A DNA stretch of 64,000 bases from NCBI GenBank assembly GCA_019188255.1, contig JAETXT010000001.1:7874001-7938000 (forward strand). The letters are read 5' to 3'. The translations under genes and the position numbers were made by a program. Shown here one piece after another: positions 1-11,225 of the stretch. This DNA comes from Verticillium longisporum (Eukaryota; Ascomycota; Sordariomycetes; Glomerellales; Plectosphaerellaceae). The notes under the pieces are model-generated. The model made no database searches. It had not been told where the DNA came from and worked only from the letters and a program-made list of their open reading frames with translations. Numbering within the stretch: position 1 is the stretch's first letter; every line of letters begins with the position of its first letter.

Positions 1-1406
1 CACGCCCCCTGTCAGTCTAGGAGGCGGTTTAGAGGATTGACGAAGGGCAGGGGTGCGGCAGAGTGATGGCCAGGCGCCGAGAGTCTAGCCAAGGCACCAA
101 CCCTGGTTTATTGTCATGCCCCGTTGCCTGCCGTGCCCTTTCGTAGGTCGATCAGTGGACAGACGTAGATTTCTCGGCCGAGGAAAAAGGATTAAGACAG
201 TTGAAATCCGGGAAATCGCAGCTTGAGACGGTTGGATCGCGCGGTATGTCAAACTGACAGAGCGACATGGAGAGTGGACACGACGGCAGCACGGCTTCTT
301 CAACCGAGAGGACACCGTTGTCGAGCTTGTCGCATTGGGCTGCAGGCCAGTGGTCGGAGCGGGCCGCTGTTCAGCGTCCCCAAATGCCAGCTACAGACAT
401 ACTTTTGGTTTCGGCGGAGCGGTGATGAGAGCTCTGAGGGGGCTCGAACTGCTGGGGGCCCTTCCCTGACAAGCGGAGAGTAATGTGCCAGGGCTAGGCA
501 ATAGGGGAGATAACGGACCGGGATCACTGCAGCTGGAGGGACGGGAGCAACGTCAGTAGCAGCAGGAACCGTAGTTTGGAGCAGGCCACGGCCCACAAAC
601 CATAGCCCACAGCGAAAACTTGGGGAGGATCCCCCGTCTCCCGCACCCACCTCAGGACTGAACTGTGACTGGGGTCGTCAAAGGTACGGCACGCAATACA
701 GCAGCGCGCACAGCAGGTGAGAGGTGAGAAGGCTCATATGTCGTCGTCGTCTCATCGAGGCTTGTCCGACATCAAACCCCCCAGGCGTCGCTTCTCCTTC
801 AACAGTGACCTCCCCCGCCCCTCAAGTCGAATGTGTTTCCCCCTCTTTTCGATGCTCACATCTGACTTCCTTATCAACATATTCGCCCGTTCGCCTCGAT
901 TGCTTGTGGAAAGCCGTTCCTCAGATCATATCCCTAACGGCATTGTACCAACGGAGCTTGAGTTCACTTCGGTCTTAAGCACCACATCTGACTTGTTGCT
1001 TGGCACAGAGTGACGATCGCATTTGTCAGGGCAGGTGAAGATCGACCATACTCGCCGCTGCCGAGTCTTTGCTGGACCCCGAGACCGAGCCTTCTGCGAC
1101 AAGAGCACGCAGCAGCTTCGAAAAGGGGTGTGTGTACGGAAGAGCGGAGGGCTTTCGGGCCTTGCTTTTGTCTGATAATACAGTTAGGTTGCCAACCACG
1201 TTTGCAGCGCGAAAGGTTTGATCTTGGTTGACCTGCGGGCGTTCTTGCCCGTGACAGCCGAGAAAGCTCAGGTGTCTGCGCGGACAAATTGTCGGGTGCA
1301 GTCTGCCAGAGGGTTTTCCGTCCCCTCGCTTGCCCGATATCTTGGACATCCAGTGGGAAAGGAGACACTTACTTTCAAAGGAATCACTCCTGCGAACGTT
1401 GAGGCC
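1..1406. other. Gene-free upstream region / leader of otubain gene
   Basis: I see no convincing coding region here. Open frames are short, overlap on several frames and lack recognisable motifs. The right-hand part, from about 750, is pyrimidine-rich in places and is the likely promoter and 5' leader of the otubain gene that starts at 1407. Confidence 0.5.
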
Positions 1407-4400
1407 ATGTTCCAACCTCAGCTGACACCATTCGGCTCGTCGTTCTACACACCCACAGAGTCGACAGCAACATACGACGATGGAGTGCCGCTCGACATTG
1501 TTCTGAGTGCCGAGTACGCCTATGCTCCGTCTCCTATTGGGGCTCTGGAGCAGAACGGAGGACGACCGCCGCATGCCATGCCAGGGTCAGGATCTGGGTC
1601 TGGGTCTCAAAGCGGACCAAGTCGCGGACCTGGCCGTGGCCTGCGACAACAGCAGCAGCAACAACAACAACAACAACAGAGAATGGGATCAGAAGAAGGT
1701 TTTGATGGGCCAAACTCACGGCCGGGGGCGCCTCCAACACCAGGGCGCGACCGTGTTCATATGGGGGGCTCAGGGGAGTTTGGTGTTGGCGGTGGGTTCG
1801 GCCTCGAGGGGCAAGTCAGGAGTCCAGTATCAGCACGAACAGGACGGGACAACAGCCGGGGGAGTGCCAGCCATTCAGCCGACATGGCGGGCAGCAGGTA
1901 CGACCAACACCAACACCAGCAGCACACATCACTACTTCCCGTTCTGTTCTCTTCGTCGGCGTCGCATGGCGCCGGCGCTCCTGCTCAATCTCCTGCGCCT
2001 GCTCCCACCACTGCTCCTGCTCTTGCCCCTACTCTGGCTCCTGCCTCTGTGTCTGTGTCTGTGTCTGCGTCTGCGTCTGCCGCCGCCGCCGCCGCCGCCG
2101 CCGCTGCCGCCACGACAGGTCAGTCGCAGGAACCCCACGGCCCATTGCACCTGCCACATCGGCCGCAGCAACAGCAAGTGCATCCGCTTCAGCGCTTGCC
2201 CCAGCGCCTGCACCAGCAGCACCCTGGCCACAGCCTTGGTCTCAGTCATCAGCACCCGCATCCGCACTCGCACGCCCACCAAACGCACCAGCAGCTCCAG
2301 CTCCATCTCCTCCAGCAGCAACACAATCACAATCAGCAACACCCTTCGCTTGCACCATACACCAGCAGCTATCAGCGCAACCGAACACAAACGCAGGCTC
2401 AGGCGCAGACCCATTCGCAGACCGACCTCCAGCACAAACTTGCTGCCAATCCCGGCTATAATATCCCCAGCCCGGCCGCCTCCGCCGCCTCGTCGTGCAG
2501 CAACTCCAACAACCCGCCCTCGACCTTGTCCTCATACAATCCGAATCCCAACGCCCACGCCGTTGCGACGCCCGCCTCATCCACCACCTCTGCCTCCGCA
2601 CCAAACTCCGCCTCTGTCCGTGCTCTTTCGGCCGATATGGCTGGCGACTCCTCGGCCGATGCTGCCTTTCACGACGACTTGGCAGCTCAACAGAGGGCTG
2701 CTGAGAGCTACCAGCCTGACCTCCAGGTATGTCCGGTAGACCCTGCGAAGTCGCGCTCATAATGCCTCGTCGGTCCCTCCGCCCGTGTCGGGACCTCTCC
2801 GTCTCCGCGCCCTCCTCCCGCAACACAACCCAAATTCCGCCTTGCCCCTCGCCCCCGTCCATTCTGAACCCTAGCCACACGGCCCGATCCTGATGATCAG
2901 ATCCGATGCGGGCCCCGTTGCACATCCCCTCCAAGACCCTTCACGTTTTTGTGTTGTAAAAAGACGGCGCCACAAAACTACTACTTGAAGTGCCCATCAT
3001 CGCATGTGCTAACCTTGGTCTCAGGGTCCTTTGATCGGGGATAGGCTCACCAGCAACGCCATCACCGCCGAGTATGCCAAGGCTGATCCTGTCTATGTTG
3101 AGAAGACGATCGTAAGTACATGCGATGCCCGCGCGCTTCATGATCTGCCTATCTGCCGACTTGGAAGCATCAGGCGCTAACGATTGGGCCCTCTGCGCCT
3201 TGTCTGTAGAACCTGCCACAGACGTACTCTCATTATCGGCCAGTTCAAGGCGATGGTAACTGCGGATGGCGAGGTGAGTTGGCTTGGGCTGCATCCAAGC
3301 AAGCACAAGGCTGCGAATTCTTCCCCCTCAACATGCTGCACATACCCTGCATTGCCTTGGGCAACGTGCTTGGTCGCAGCAACTGGGTGATTGTGAACCA
3401 GGGCTGACACTATTGTTCATTCAGCAATCGGCTTCAGCTATTTTGAGCACCTCGTGTTTACTGGCGACCCTGATAAATTGAGTCAAGAACTTGCCCGCCT
3501 CACCAGCCTCAACAACTACATTGCCAATGTCGGTGGGTACGATTTTGAGCTCTTCGAGGACATGGTCCATGAAACGCTCTCTTTAATCAAGGATCTTGCG
3601 GATGTTGTGACCGATTCGGCTACCGCCATGGCACTCCTGATGACACGATTCAACGACGCACAATGCTCCAACGCTATTGTTTACCATCTTCGTTTACTAG
3701 CGGGGTCTTGGTTAAAGGGCAATGCAAACGATTTCGAGCCGTTTCTTGTCGGCAGCGGCGGCCTGCTACAGTGGTGCAACGAGAACATCGAGGTCCCTGA
3801 CCGCGAAATTGACCACATTGGCATCACCCTCCTCGCGAACATTCTACTCAAACCCATCGGCTTTGTTCTCGAGATTACCTACCTCGATCGCACACCCGGC
3901 TCGCAGGCCAACGTCTACCGACTGCCCGAAGAGGCCACAGGCCAGGACCCTGCCAACCTGGGGCCCATCATCTACCTTCTGTACCGGCCCGCTCACTACG
4001 ACATTCTCTACCACAAAATGTCGTCCCGATTCCCGAACCCTGCAGCCGGTGCCCCTGCGCCTCTCGAGCTGCAGGTCAACAGGGCCATGTCATTTTCCCA
4101 GCAGCACGAAGTAGCAAGCGCCACACCCTCCCTGCATAACTTCTCAACTGTCGATTTTAGCGCACTGGCCATGCTGCCCGGGTTCAGCGGCCCGCCTTCC
4201 GCCATGTCTTCTTTGGCATCACCCACGGCAGTGTCCCCGATGCACAACGCTTACGACCCCTCGCCGCAGACTCCCTGGCTGTCGGCCCCCTTCTCGGATT
4301 CCGCCATGCAGCAGACCGCGCCGCCGGCCCCGTCAGCGGCCCTTGGCCTTCTGCGGACTCAACCTCGACAACCACCCCCTCGTCAACGACAGGCAGCCAA

Positions 4401-4676
4401 GCCGCTCCCTCCAAGCCAAGCCAGCCCGTCGACTACCAGTTGCGGTTCAGCTCCCAATGTTTCCACCTGAAGAACTCTCCCGCCGAGCCGACGTCGATGC
4501 TCTCGCAGAATGGCTATACGGAACCCAACTTTACTACGACCATGTTCAAGAACAGCCACTTCAACAAGGCCCACTATAATAACCCACAATTCCATCCTGA
4601 AGAGTGGGTGCCAGACGACGAGCCACACGACAGGAGCGTGAATAGTAAGCGGAAGATCCGTTCGAGGTCGGACTAA
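1407..4676 (+). CDS. Otubain-type ubiquitin thioesterase (peptidase C65) with long low-complexity N-terminus
   Basis: This is a deubiquitinase that cleaves ubiquitin chains. Exons are 1407-2726, 3025-3111, 3210-3273 and 3425-4676, with all phases matching. The ATG at 1407 opens MFQPQLTPFGSSFY. About 440 residues rich in Q, S, P and A follow (polyQ near residues 81-91, polyA near 226-236), then the OTU core. Core motifs are QGDGNCGWRAIGFSYFEH, with catalytic Cys487 and Asp484, and YRPAHYDILYHK, with catalytic His681 and Asp683. The order and spacing match otubain C65. The tail (LRFSSQCFHLKN to the end) is one frame off. One extra C in the CCC run at 4340-4342 gives an unbroken 907-codon protein, so I read the break as an assembly indel. 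Otubain identity is near certain; the N-terminal extent is less so. Confidence 0.9.
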
Positions 4677-5490
4677 GAAGTGCATCATGACCACAGTGGG
4701 GGAGGCGGGGTCTCAACCATGCACCGTGTATCAATTGAAGGCCTGGTGATTGAGAAAGGTAGTTCGCTTCGGCTCCATGGTGGAAGCTGCGAGCACTTGG
4801 TGCTCTGCTGCGAACAACAGGTTCTCTTCTCAAAATACCAGAACGGTCGATTTGCCTCCTAGGCGTATTTTTTCAAGTTACAGGGACTGGTCGGCAAAGT
4901 GTCTGGCTTGGGCATAGGCTTCATCAAGTAACTGGACATGAGGGCCGCATTGCATGATGCTACTGCAGATGGGCGGGTGCAGGATTAGGCGCAGACAAGA
5001 AAAACCTGTCATATTTCGTTGCGTTGGTTCATCGGGAGAGGGAGGGGAGCTTGCTTATGTTTTCCTTTTCATGTTCTCTCGTTTCATGGCCCTGCTCTGG
5101 CTCTGGTTTCCCCTCCCTCTCCCTCATCTTTCCTGCCTCCAACGCTCACATCCACTTATCCGACAGTGAGGTGGGCTCCATGTCTGATTTCTGACAGGGC
5201 AGAAAAAGTTCAGCGACCAGCTGTCGACTGCTTTAGTGTTTCTCTGGGGGTTTTCCTTTTGCGGGTGCGCGGTCCGCGTCTACGTTGGTAACGAGGTGTT
5301 GCTGTTTCTTCATAGCATGGTGATGGATGAGTTTGGGCCGGGGCCTCGGTAGGATACGTGTTGATACATTTTTTGTGCGGCTGTTCCAAGCGTGCGCCAT
5401 CTCCGTCACCGTGAGCTGTTCTAGACTTGTTTGCCTCGACGTGTCATGAATCTGTGCAGGCATCGTCACAGATACGGATACCAGTCGACG
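4677..5490. other. Spacer between convergent otubain and LIP2 genes
   Basis: This is a tail-to-tail intergenic region holding presumed 3' UTRs. Small open frames show no family resemblance and no splice-consistent structure. I see nothing else in it. Confidence 0.5.
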
Positions 5491-6533
5491 TTAGTCCGAG
5501 CTCTCGAGCCCGAGCTCTTCCGCATCGAGCGTCCGCGACGTGACGCCAGCGGCACCAAGACGGTCGGCCAGCTCCTGCACCCACAACCCGGCGAGAGCGT
5601 GCCGGTAGACATCGGCGTCGCCGCCAAACATGTACAGCGCGTCATCGAAACCGCGGGCGCCAAGCTCGGCGCGCACGCTCGTGACGGCCTTGCCCTCGAG
5701 ACCGCAGGGCACGAAGCGGGCCCAGGGGTTCAGGGCCTCGGGCCCGGCGACGGGCGTGTCGATGTTGAGGGCGACGCCGAGGGCCGTGACATGGCGGCGC
5801 AGGTGGACGCCGAGGGCGGCGATCTTGCGCGGGGGCCCGTCGCCGGGGCGATCCAGACGCCCGGGTCGGCGGTCGAGGCGGTCGTGGCGACGGGGCGCGG
5901 CAGGGAGGCGAGGAGGGCGCGCGTCGTGTCCTCGAGGAGGCGGGCGTAGGAGCGGACCGTGTGGTTTGCGTGGTGCGGGGCGTGCAGGTCGAGGACGGGC
6001 CAGAGGACGAGCTGGCCGGGCCCGTGGTAGGTTGTGAGGCCGCCGCGCGGGGAGGCGGTCACGGACGGGGTGTAGCGTTTTGTTATTCTTGTTGGCGAGG
6101 GCGCGCCGTCGTGCGTGCCGGGTGTGGAGATGGTGAGGGGTTGTTGGAGGCGTGCTTGTTGGGCGGGTTCGAGGGTGGTTTGGCGGCGGCCGAGGGTGTA
6201 GGTTGGTGTTGGCGTGAAGGAGATGACGGTGGGCGGGGGGGCCACGGCGGCGGCGGCGGAGGAGGAGGAGGAGGAGGCGTCGCGGGAGGCTTTGTGGTTG
6301 AGCAGAGCGTCACGCAGGGTCGCTTGGAGGGCGGAGGCGGCAGCGTAGGAGGGGAAGCCTTTGGAGGAGGTCAGGTGGATGTGGGTGATGGTGGCGGGTG
6401 AGGAAGATGGTGATGTTGAGGCTGGCGCGCCGTCATGGTGGAAGTTGCGCGTTGAGGAGGCCCATTTTCGGCCGGCTCGCGAGGTGGGGGCTCGTCGAAG
6501 CAGGTGCCAGGGAGCAGCTGGTGGACGGACCAT
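5491..6533 (-). CDS. LIP2: Mitochondrial octanoyltransferase (lipoyl(octanoyl) transferase, LipB family)
   Basis: LIP2 moves octanoyl from acyl carrier protein to the lipoyl domains of dehydrogenase complexes and GcvH, the first step of lipoate synthesis in mitochondria. The N-terminus (MVRPPAAPWHLLRRAPTSRA) is basic and free of acids, as expected for a mitochondrial presequence. LipB signatures are RGGLTTYHGPGQLVLWPVL, KIAALGVHLRRHVT (with the conserved catalytic Lys), LNPWARF and PCGLEGKAVTSV. The frame breaks between VWIAP and DGPPRKIAA. One extra base in the 4-base G run at 5845-5848 (C run on the coding strand) gives 347 continuous codons. No intron is needed. Ser/Ala-rich inserts lengthen the region before the core. 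A long open frame on the opposite strand is only a GC-codon shadow. Confidence 0.9.
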
Positions 6534-6592
6534 TGGTTCGGTGTTCGACGTTGGTCGTGGGATGTGTTGACAGACGTGGCCACTCCCACAGC

Positions 6593-6602
6593 TAGGTACC
6601 TA
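6593..6602. repeat. TAGGTACCTA palindrome
   Basis: A perfect 10-bp palindrome just upstream of the LIP2 start. The same element recurs at 8089 and 8127, and related forms occur in other spacers (see the finding on this motif). Confidence 0.6.
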
Positions 6603-8088
6603 TGGTAGCATGGAGTTCTGGAATTTCTCAGAGCTCGAGCTGCAAGGCAAGAATGGATCGCGGGTTGAGCCGGTGCACGGACCGAGATGGGGCCCAGTCC
6701 AGGCTCAGGGGGTTCCGCCCCCGGCTAGATGATCCGACCGAGGCCGCGGGACGGTGCTACGGTATGTTACATTGCGAAGACAAGCACTCGCTGCATCATT
6801 GGTGAATTGTTTAACTCTCGTGTAGTGTAGGCATCGGACTTGTCATCATCGCCGTCATCCCGCCCGGCAAACCCATGGCACGTGTGAAAGAGGGAGACGG
6901 TCTGGTGGTGACGCGAGAGGTACGATGACTGCACCACCCTCTGTCTAGCTAGCCGCATCCGGGCGGGACAGGTGGATTGACGTGGGAGAAAGAAATAAGG
7001 CACTACGAAATAGTGATAGGCTTTGAGAGCCCCGGGAACAGCTTGGTGTGTCTGTACTTGTTGCGCCGCTTTGAGAGAGCGTGCAGTCGATCATGTCGCG
7101 AATTGCTTCTGCGAGCGGACATGGTGGCTCAAGTGGTGTCGATAGATCGCGAACAACTTCACTAGCGCAGGAAGCCGTCGATCATCATCGATCCCCTGGG
7201 CCAGGTTTTTTCGTCTCTCCAGCGCTGTGGTAGACACCTTGCCGGCCAAGACAAGAATAGTGTGCCTGCTTGAACGGACTTGGGTGCTCTTTTTCGTCGA
7301 TGGCCAGCCACGACATGCTCCCGAGAGGAGGGCCAACAAACTTCACGATGCGTCGTCTTTTCGTATCCTACGCGTACGACGTTTGTCTGTTGCGCAGACT
7401 CGCCCTGCAGGATCGAGGCTGTGCAGAAGGAACGCGCAATACAAATGGCCGACAGTCAGGCATTGGGAGGTTCGTCCCAGCGTCAGCGTCGGCAGTGCGG
7501 GACAGGCGTACGAAGCCAGACCCTGCATGTGAGGGGATGGTCCTGATCCAGCTTCCACGCGGCCTCGTCTGCTCGTGTTTCGTTTCACCGATGTGTGCGT
7601 GTGTGTGTGTGTATGTATTGATTGCACCGTCCCTGCCGGGGATGCTTCTTCAGGCTGAGTTGCTGCTCTGCTCGGTGCTTGCTTACATGTCTGGCCATTG
7701 CAGTACACGATTCTATGTCAGCTCATTCGGAACTGGGAGCGCAGCACCGACCATGAGGACCGAACATAGACCGAACATGAGGACGGAGGACCAACATCGA
7801 GCACAGGACGGGGCGTGTTGTGTTGTCTTGGTGACGCCTGGGCATGACGTCGCCGTGGACCCTCCGCACAGGCGTCTCCAGGTGGCTCAGCGCTGTTCCG
7901 CCCGCTAAGGCAGCGCCGAACTGGCAGAAGACTGGGGGACTGGGGCCCTCAGCTTGTTTGTTCGTCCCAGCAGCGGCGCTAGTTTGTTAGCAGCCCCCGG
8001 TGCCAGCGTCGCATTGGCCGGCGCAGGTGCTCATGTGGGGCTACGGCAGTGGTCTGTGGAGGTGTCGTCATGCAGCGAGGTAAACTGG

Positions 8089-8136
8089 TAGGTACCTAGA
8101 GGTAGGTGCCGGCCTCCCTTAAATGGTAGGTACCTA
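8089..8136. repeat. Paired TAGGTACCTA palindromes
   Basis: Two copies of the 10-bp palindrome (8089-8098 and 8127-8136), each followed by GAGG. They lie about 950 bp upstream of the SUR7-like start codon. A promoter or protein-binding role is only a guess. Confidence 0.55.
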
Positions 8137-8312
8137 GAGGCACCCAGGCAGGTAGCAGCACCTGGCTAGCGAAGCTCTCGCCAACTCCTGCTCCTCGCCC
8201 TTCACTGCCTTTGCCCTCGTCAACACGTCCCACCCGCCCAGATCCCGAACATCTGATCGCTTCGAGCTTTGCGTCCCGGCTTTGCTTTGAGCTTGGAGTG
8301 GTCCCCGCATCC

Positions 8313-8368
8313 TCCTTCGTCCTTCGTCCTTCGTCCTTCGTCCTTCGTCCTTCGACCTTCGTCCTTCG
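8313..8368 (+). repeat. Tandem repeat, 7-bp unit TCCTTCG, 8 copies
   Basis: Eight head-to-tail copies of TCCTTCG, one of them changed to ACCTTCG, in the upstream region of the SUR7-like gene. The array is pyrimidine-rich and likely variable in length between strains. Confidence 0.9.
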
Positions 8369-9085
8369 TCATCCGGTTGATCGTCCCTTTTCCATCGGCT
8401 CTTTAATTGTCCCCCAAACCCGCCCGCATCCTCTTCCCTCTTTTAGACAGCTCCTGCTCCTGCTCCTGCTCCCCATTCCGCTCTTGAGCCAATCTCCTCC
8501 TCCTCCTTCGCCATTTCCATTTTGCACCGGCATCACCACCATCACGACTACCACCTACGACTAATACCTTGCCCCCCTTACTTACTCGACATAATACTAA
8601 TGTGAGTACTACCACCAAGAGCCCACCCAAGTGTCTACAACCTGTTGCCACTCTCTGTTCCTGCGCATTGCTTTACACCCGCTCGCGCCTGCAGACAGAC
8701 GGCAGGGAGATGCAAACTCCATCAAGACCTTGCTTTTGCTGACAAGGTCCTCTTCCTCTCCCAGCGTCGCCTGCCGACTTTTTAATACGCCCATCCACTG
8801 AAACAGTGTCGCGCATCGCCATCTCAGGCCTCGTGTGTCGTTGAACAGGCGAGAGCACGCAGTGAGTGAACCGCCGTCCCCCAACCTTGTCTTGTATCGC
8901 CTCCCTCCCTCTTCCCCTTCGCCTCTCTCCCTCTTTCCTTGCCCTCCTACGCTTGCTGCCACCGACTCGCCCTCGCTACTTTGTTTTGCGAGAGACAATT
9001 TATTGACCTAGACCCCGCGGCAGATCCCCTCCTGAGCTCTCGACAACATCAACATTCTCGAGCTGCTTCAGACAGACCCGTCGCC

Positions 9086-9938
9086 ATGGTCAGCCCAAAG
9101 CCCGCTGCTGGCACCGCCGGCCTCATCCTCCTCTCGGGATCGCTGGTCCTCATCTTCTTCGTCATCCTCTCGGGTGTTGCCAACACGTCGCCCCTGAACA
9201 AGACGTACTTCCTCGAGGCCGACACCTCGGGCATATCCGGCGCCCGCGACGTCACCCGCTGGACCTACTTCTACTTCTGCGGTGACAACAACCGCGACTG
9301 CTCGAACCCCCGTGCGGCGCCCGCCTTTGGCCGTGCCTGGGACGGGAACGCCGCCAACGTTCCCGACGGCCTCATCGGTGGCCATGCCGGAGATACCACG
9401 AGCCGCTTCTACTTCTACATGTGGCGCTTCGGCTGGGTCTTCTACCTCATTGCCCTCTTCTTCATCGTCTGCGCCTGGTTTTCTTCCTTCCTCGCCTGCT
9501 GCGGCCGCCTCGGCTCTGCCATTGCTGGCCTCGTCTCCGCCGCCGCTCTCTTCTTCTACACCATTGCCGTTACTCTCATGACGTGAGTCTTCCTCTCTTC
9601 CTACACGTGTGGTCGTTGAAATACCCTACCGTGCTGCCCTCGTCACCCTATAGCCCAAACTAACGCGTACCAGCGCCACCTTCGTCAAGGCCCGCGATGA
9701 GTTCCGCTCCGCCGACCGTTCTGCCAACATTGGCACCTACGCCTTTGGTTTCTCCTGGGGCGCCTGGGCCGCCCTCTTCCTCGCCACCATCGCCTTCTGC
9801 TTCGGCCTGCGCGGCGACAAGACGGCATCCTCTGGTGGCTTTGGCGGTGGACGCCGCTGGGGACGCCGCCGTCACAGCACCCGCTCGCGCCGCAGCCACG
9901 ACCTCGGCAGCCGCCGTGTCAAGGACGACTACTCCTAA
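9086..9938 (+). CDS. SUR7/PalI family four-helix plasma-membrane protein
   Basis: Exons 9086-9582 and 9674-9938 (phase 2, gtgagt...ccag) encode 253 residues. The first hydrophobic helix lies near residues 10-32, followed by an extracytoplasmic loop with the YFYFCGDNNRDC Cys pair. Three more helices follow (WVFYLIALFFIVCAW, SAIAGLVSAAALFFYTIAV, AWAALFLATIAFCFGL). The Arg/Ser-rich cytosolic tail (GGRRWGRRRHSTRSRRSHD) ends VKDDYS. Topology and the Cys loop fit the Sur7/Fmp45/PalI family of eisosome and cell-cortex proteins. The ATG is chosen because MVSPKPAAGTAGLILLSG runs straight into helix 1 and sits in a gccATGg context. Known family role: membrane organisation, wall integrity, or pH sensing for PalI; which applies here cannot be told. 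Confidence 0.82.
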
Positions 9939-11225
9939 ATAAGGGATCTCTACTCGTTTCCCTTTTTTTCAATGGAGTCGCACGGGCACAGACCCGAAGC
10001 CTCGCGTGCTACGAGAGACGTTTTCACGTCAGGAAGCGCTGGTTGTAATGGGCGACGTAATGGGTGACGACGGTCCTTTCATGGCGTTAACAAGACGGGG
10101 AGTCTACGGCCGGACACTCGGAGGGCGGGGATCCGGGGAAGAAAGCGACCGTCACGGGATACACCAGGGGGCAAGGGGCGTTTCTCCTCCAGAAATGTCC
10201 GCCCTGGACTTTTGTGGAGGATCTGCTTTTGAGTTGCACTGTCTTTTTTGGATCTCGCGTCCCCTTTTTCATGTTGATATTTACGAGGAGCATGAGTGCC
10301 TGACGAGACAAATCTAAGATCATGAACTGCATGTCTGTGATTCCAGTGGAGTGCTCAATGCTGTCGTACCAACGAATTTGAAGCAATGCAAGCTGCACAT
10401 CTTGGGCCAGTCTTGTTTCGATAAAGGTGTATGTACGACAAAGATGGTACCAACAAGCAACCTACAGACATCGGCCATTTGGATCCAAACAGTACCTTCA
10501 GCTGCAAATTTAAGCCTGTCCCCTCCCGAGTGATAACCTTAGCGGACCGAACGAGCGGTATGCGCCAAGTCGACTTGGTCAAAACAAAGCAGAAATCACA
10601 TGGTAAATCGTCCACTACCATCTCACCATGTCGTCATCCACAGCTCAACCACCTCGGTCAACCACACGACCCAAACCCAACAAGTACCAGCACAAAGAGG
10701 GAGAAAACATCTTTTCTCGTGAATGGCATCAGTATCAAGTAAGAATTCGTATTCACCCGATGCTATGACCCCGCAAAACCAGCGGCAGAATGGATCTAGC
10801 GTCTCGCCGCCAGCCCCTGATTGCTCCGCGCACGGCAGCTCCTGCGCCTACTTGTCCCGAACCACATTCAGAGTCTCTCATACTTTTCACCCCCCCCTCC
10901 CTGCCCTCCTCCCTGCCCTCCACTATTTCGAGCAAGACGCGTAAACCACGTCTCGTACAACAAAGATTCGACACCGAAAAAGAAGAAATTGCACCTCGAA
11001 TCCCCATTTCGTATACAAGGGGTCAGAGTGCGCCCCCCCCCCAACCTCCACGCCATGCGTTAGAATAGCTGCTCGTGATCGTAAGAGTTGAGAAAGTAAA
11101 GGGAAAAAAAGAACCAAAGGAAAGCCAAAGTGTATGCCTGGTGCCTGCGAAGACCTGCTTCTCTGTGACGAAAGGGAAGTATCAAAGTACATGAAGCCAG
11201 CTTGCTGCAATATCGATGGCTTCTT
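9939..11225. other. Spacer between convergent SUR7-like and PBS2 genes
   Basis: No recognisable gene. It contains C-rich and CT-rich tracts (10890-10925 and a C run near 11033). A short ATG frame at 10626 ends in a donor-like gtaaga but has no credible second exon. Confidence 0.5.

Larger units (their letters stand above)
6534..9085. other. Divergent promoter region between LIP2 and the SUR7-like gene
   Basis: No credible gene is visible across 2.5 kb. It holds palindromic TAGGTACCTA sites (6593-6602, 8089-8098, 8127-8136), a short GT run near 7600 and a 7-bp tandem repeat at 8313-8368. CT-rich tracts (8400-8570 and 8880-8960) look like the 5' leader of the SUR7-like gene. An ATG immediately followed by gtgagt at 8599 could mark a leader intron. 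Confidence 0.5.

Noticed and set aside
1507..2739. A 410-codon plus-strand frame overlapping otubain exon 1
   Set aside because: It is a shadow of the repeat-rich exon; the 1407 frame splices cleanly into the OTU core and this one does not.
5961..6401. Gly-rich plus-strand frame opposite LIP2
   Set aside because: It is the GC-codon mirror of the LIP2 coding strand and has no motif of its own.
7270..7908. 212-codon plus-strand frame
   Set aside because: No family resemblance, includes a GT microsatellite, and overlaps other equally long frames.
10626..10744. Short ATG frame ending in a donor-like gtaaga
   Set aside because: No acceptor or continuing exon gave a plausible protein.
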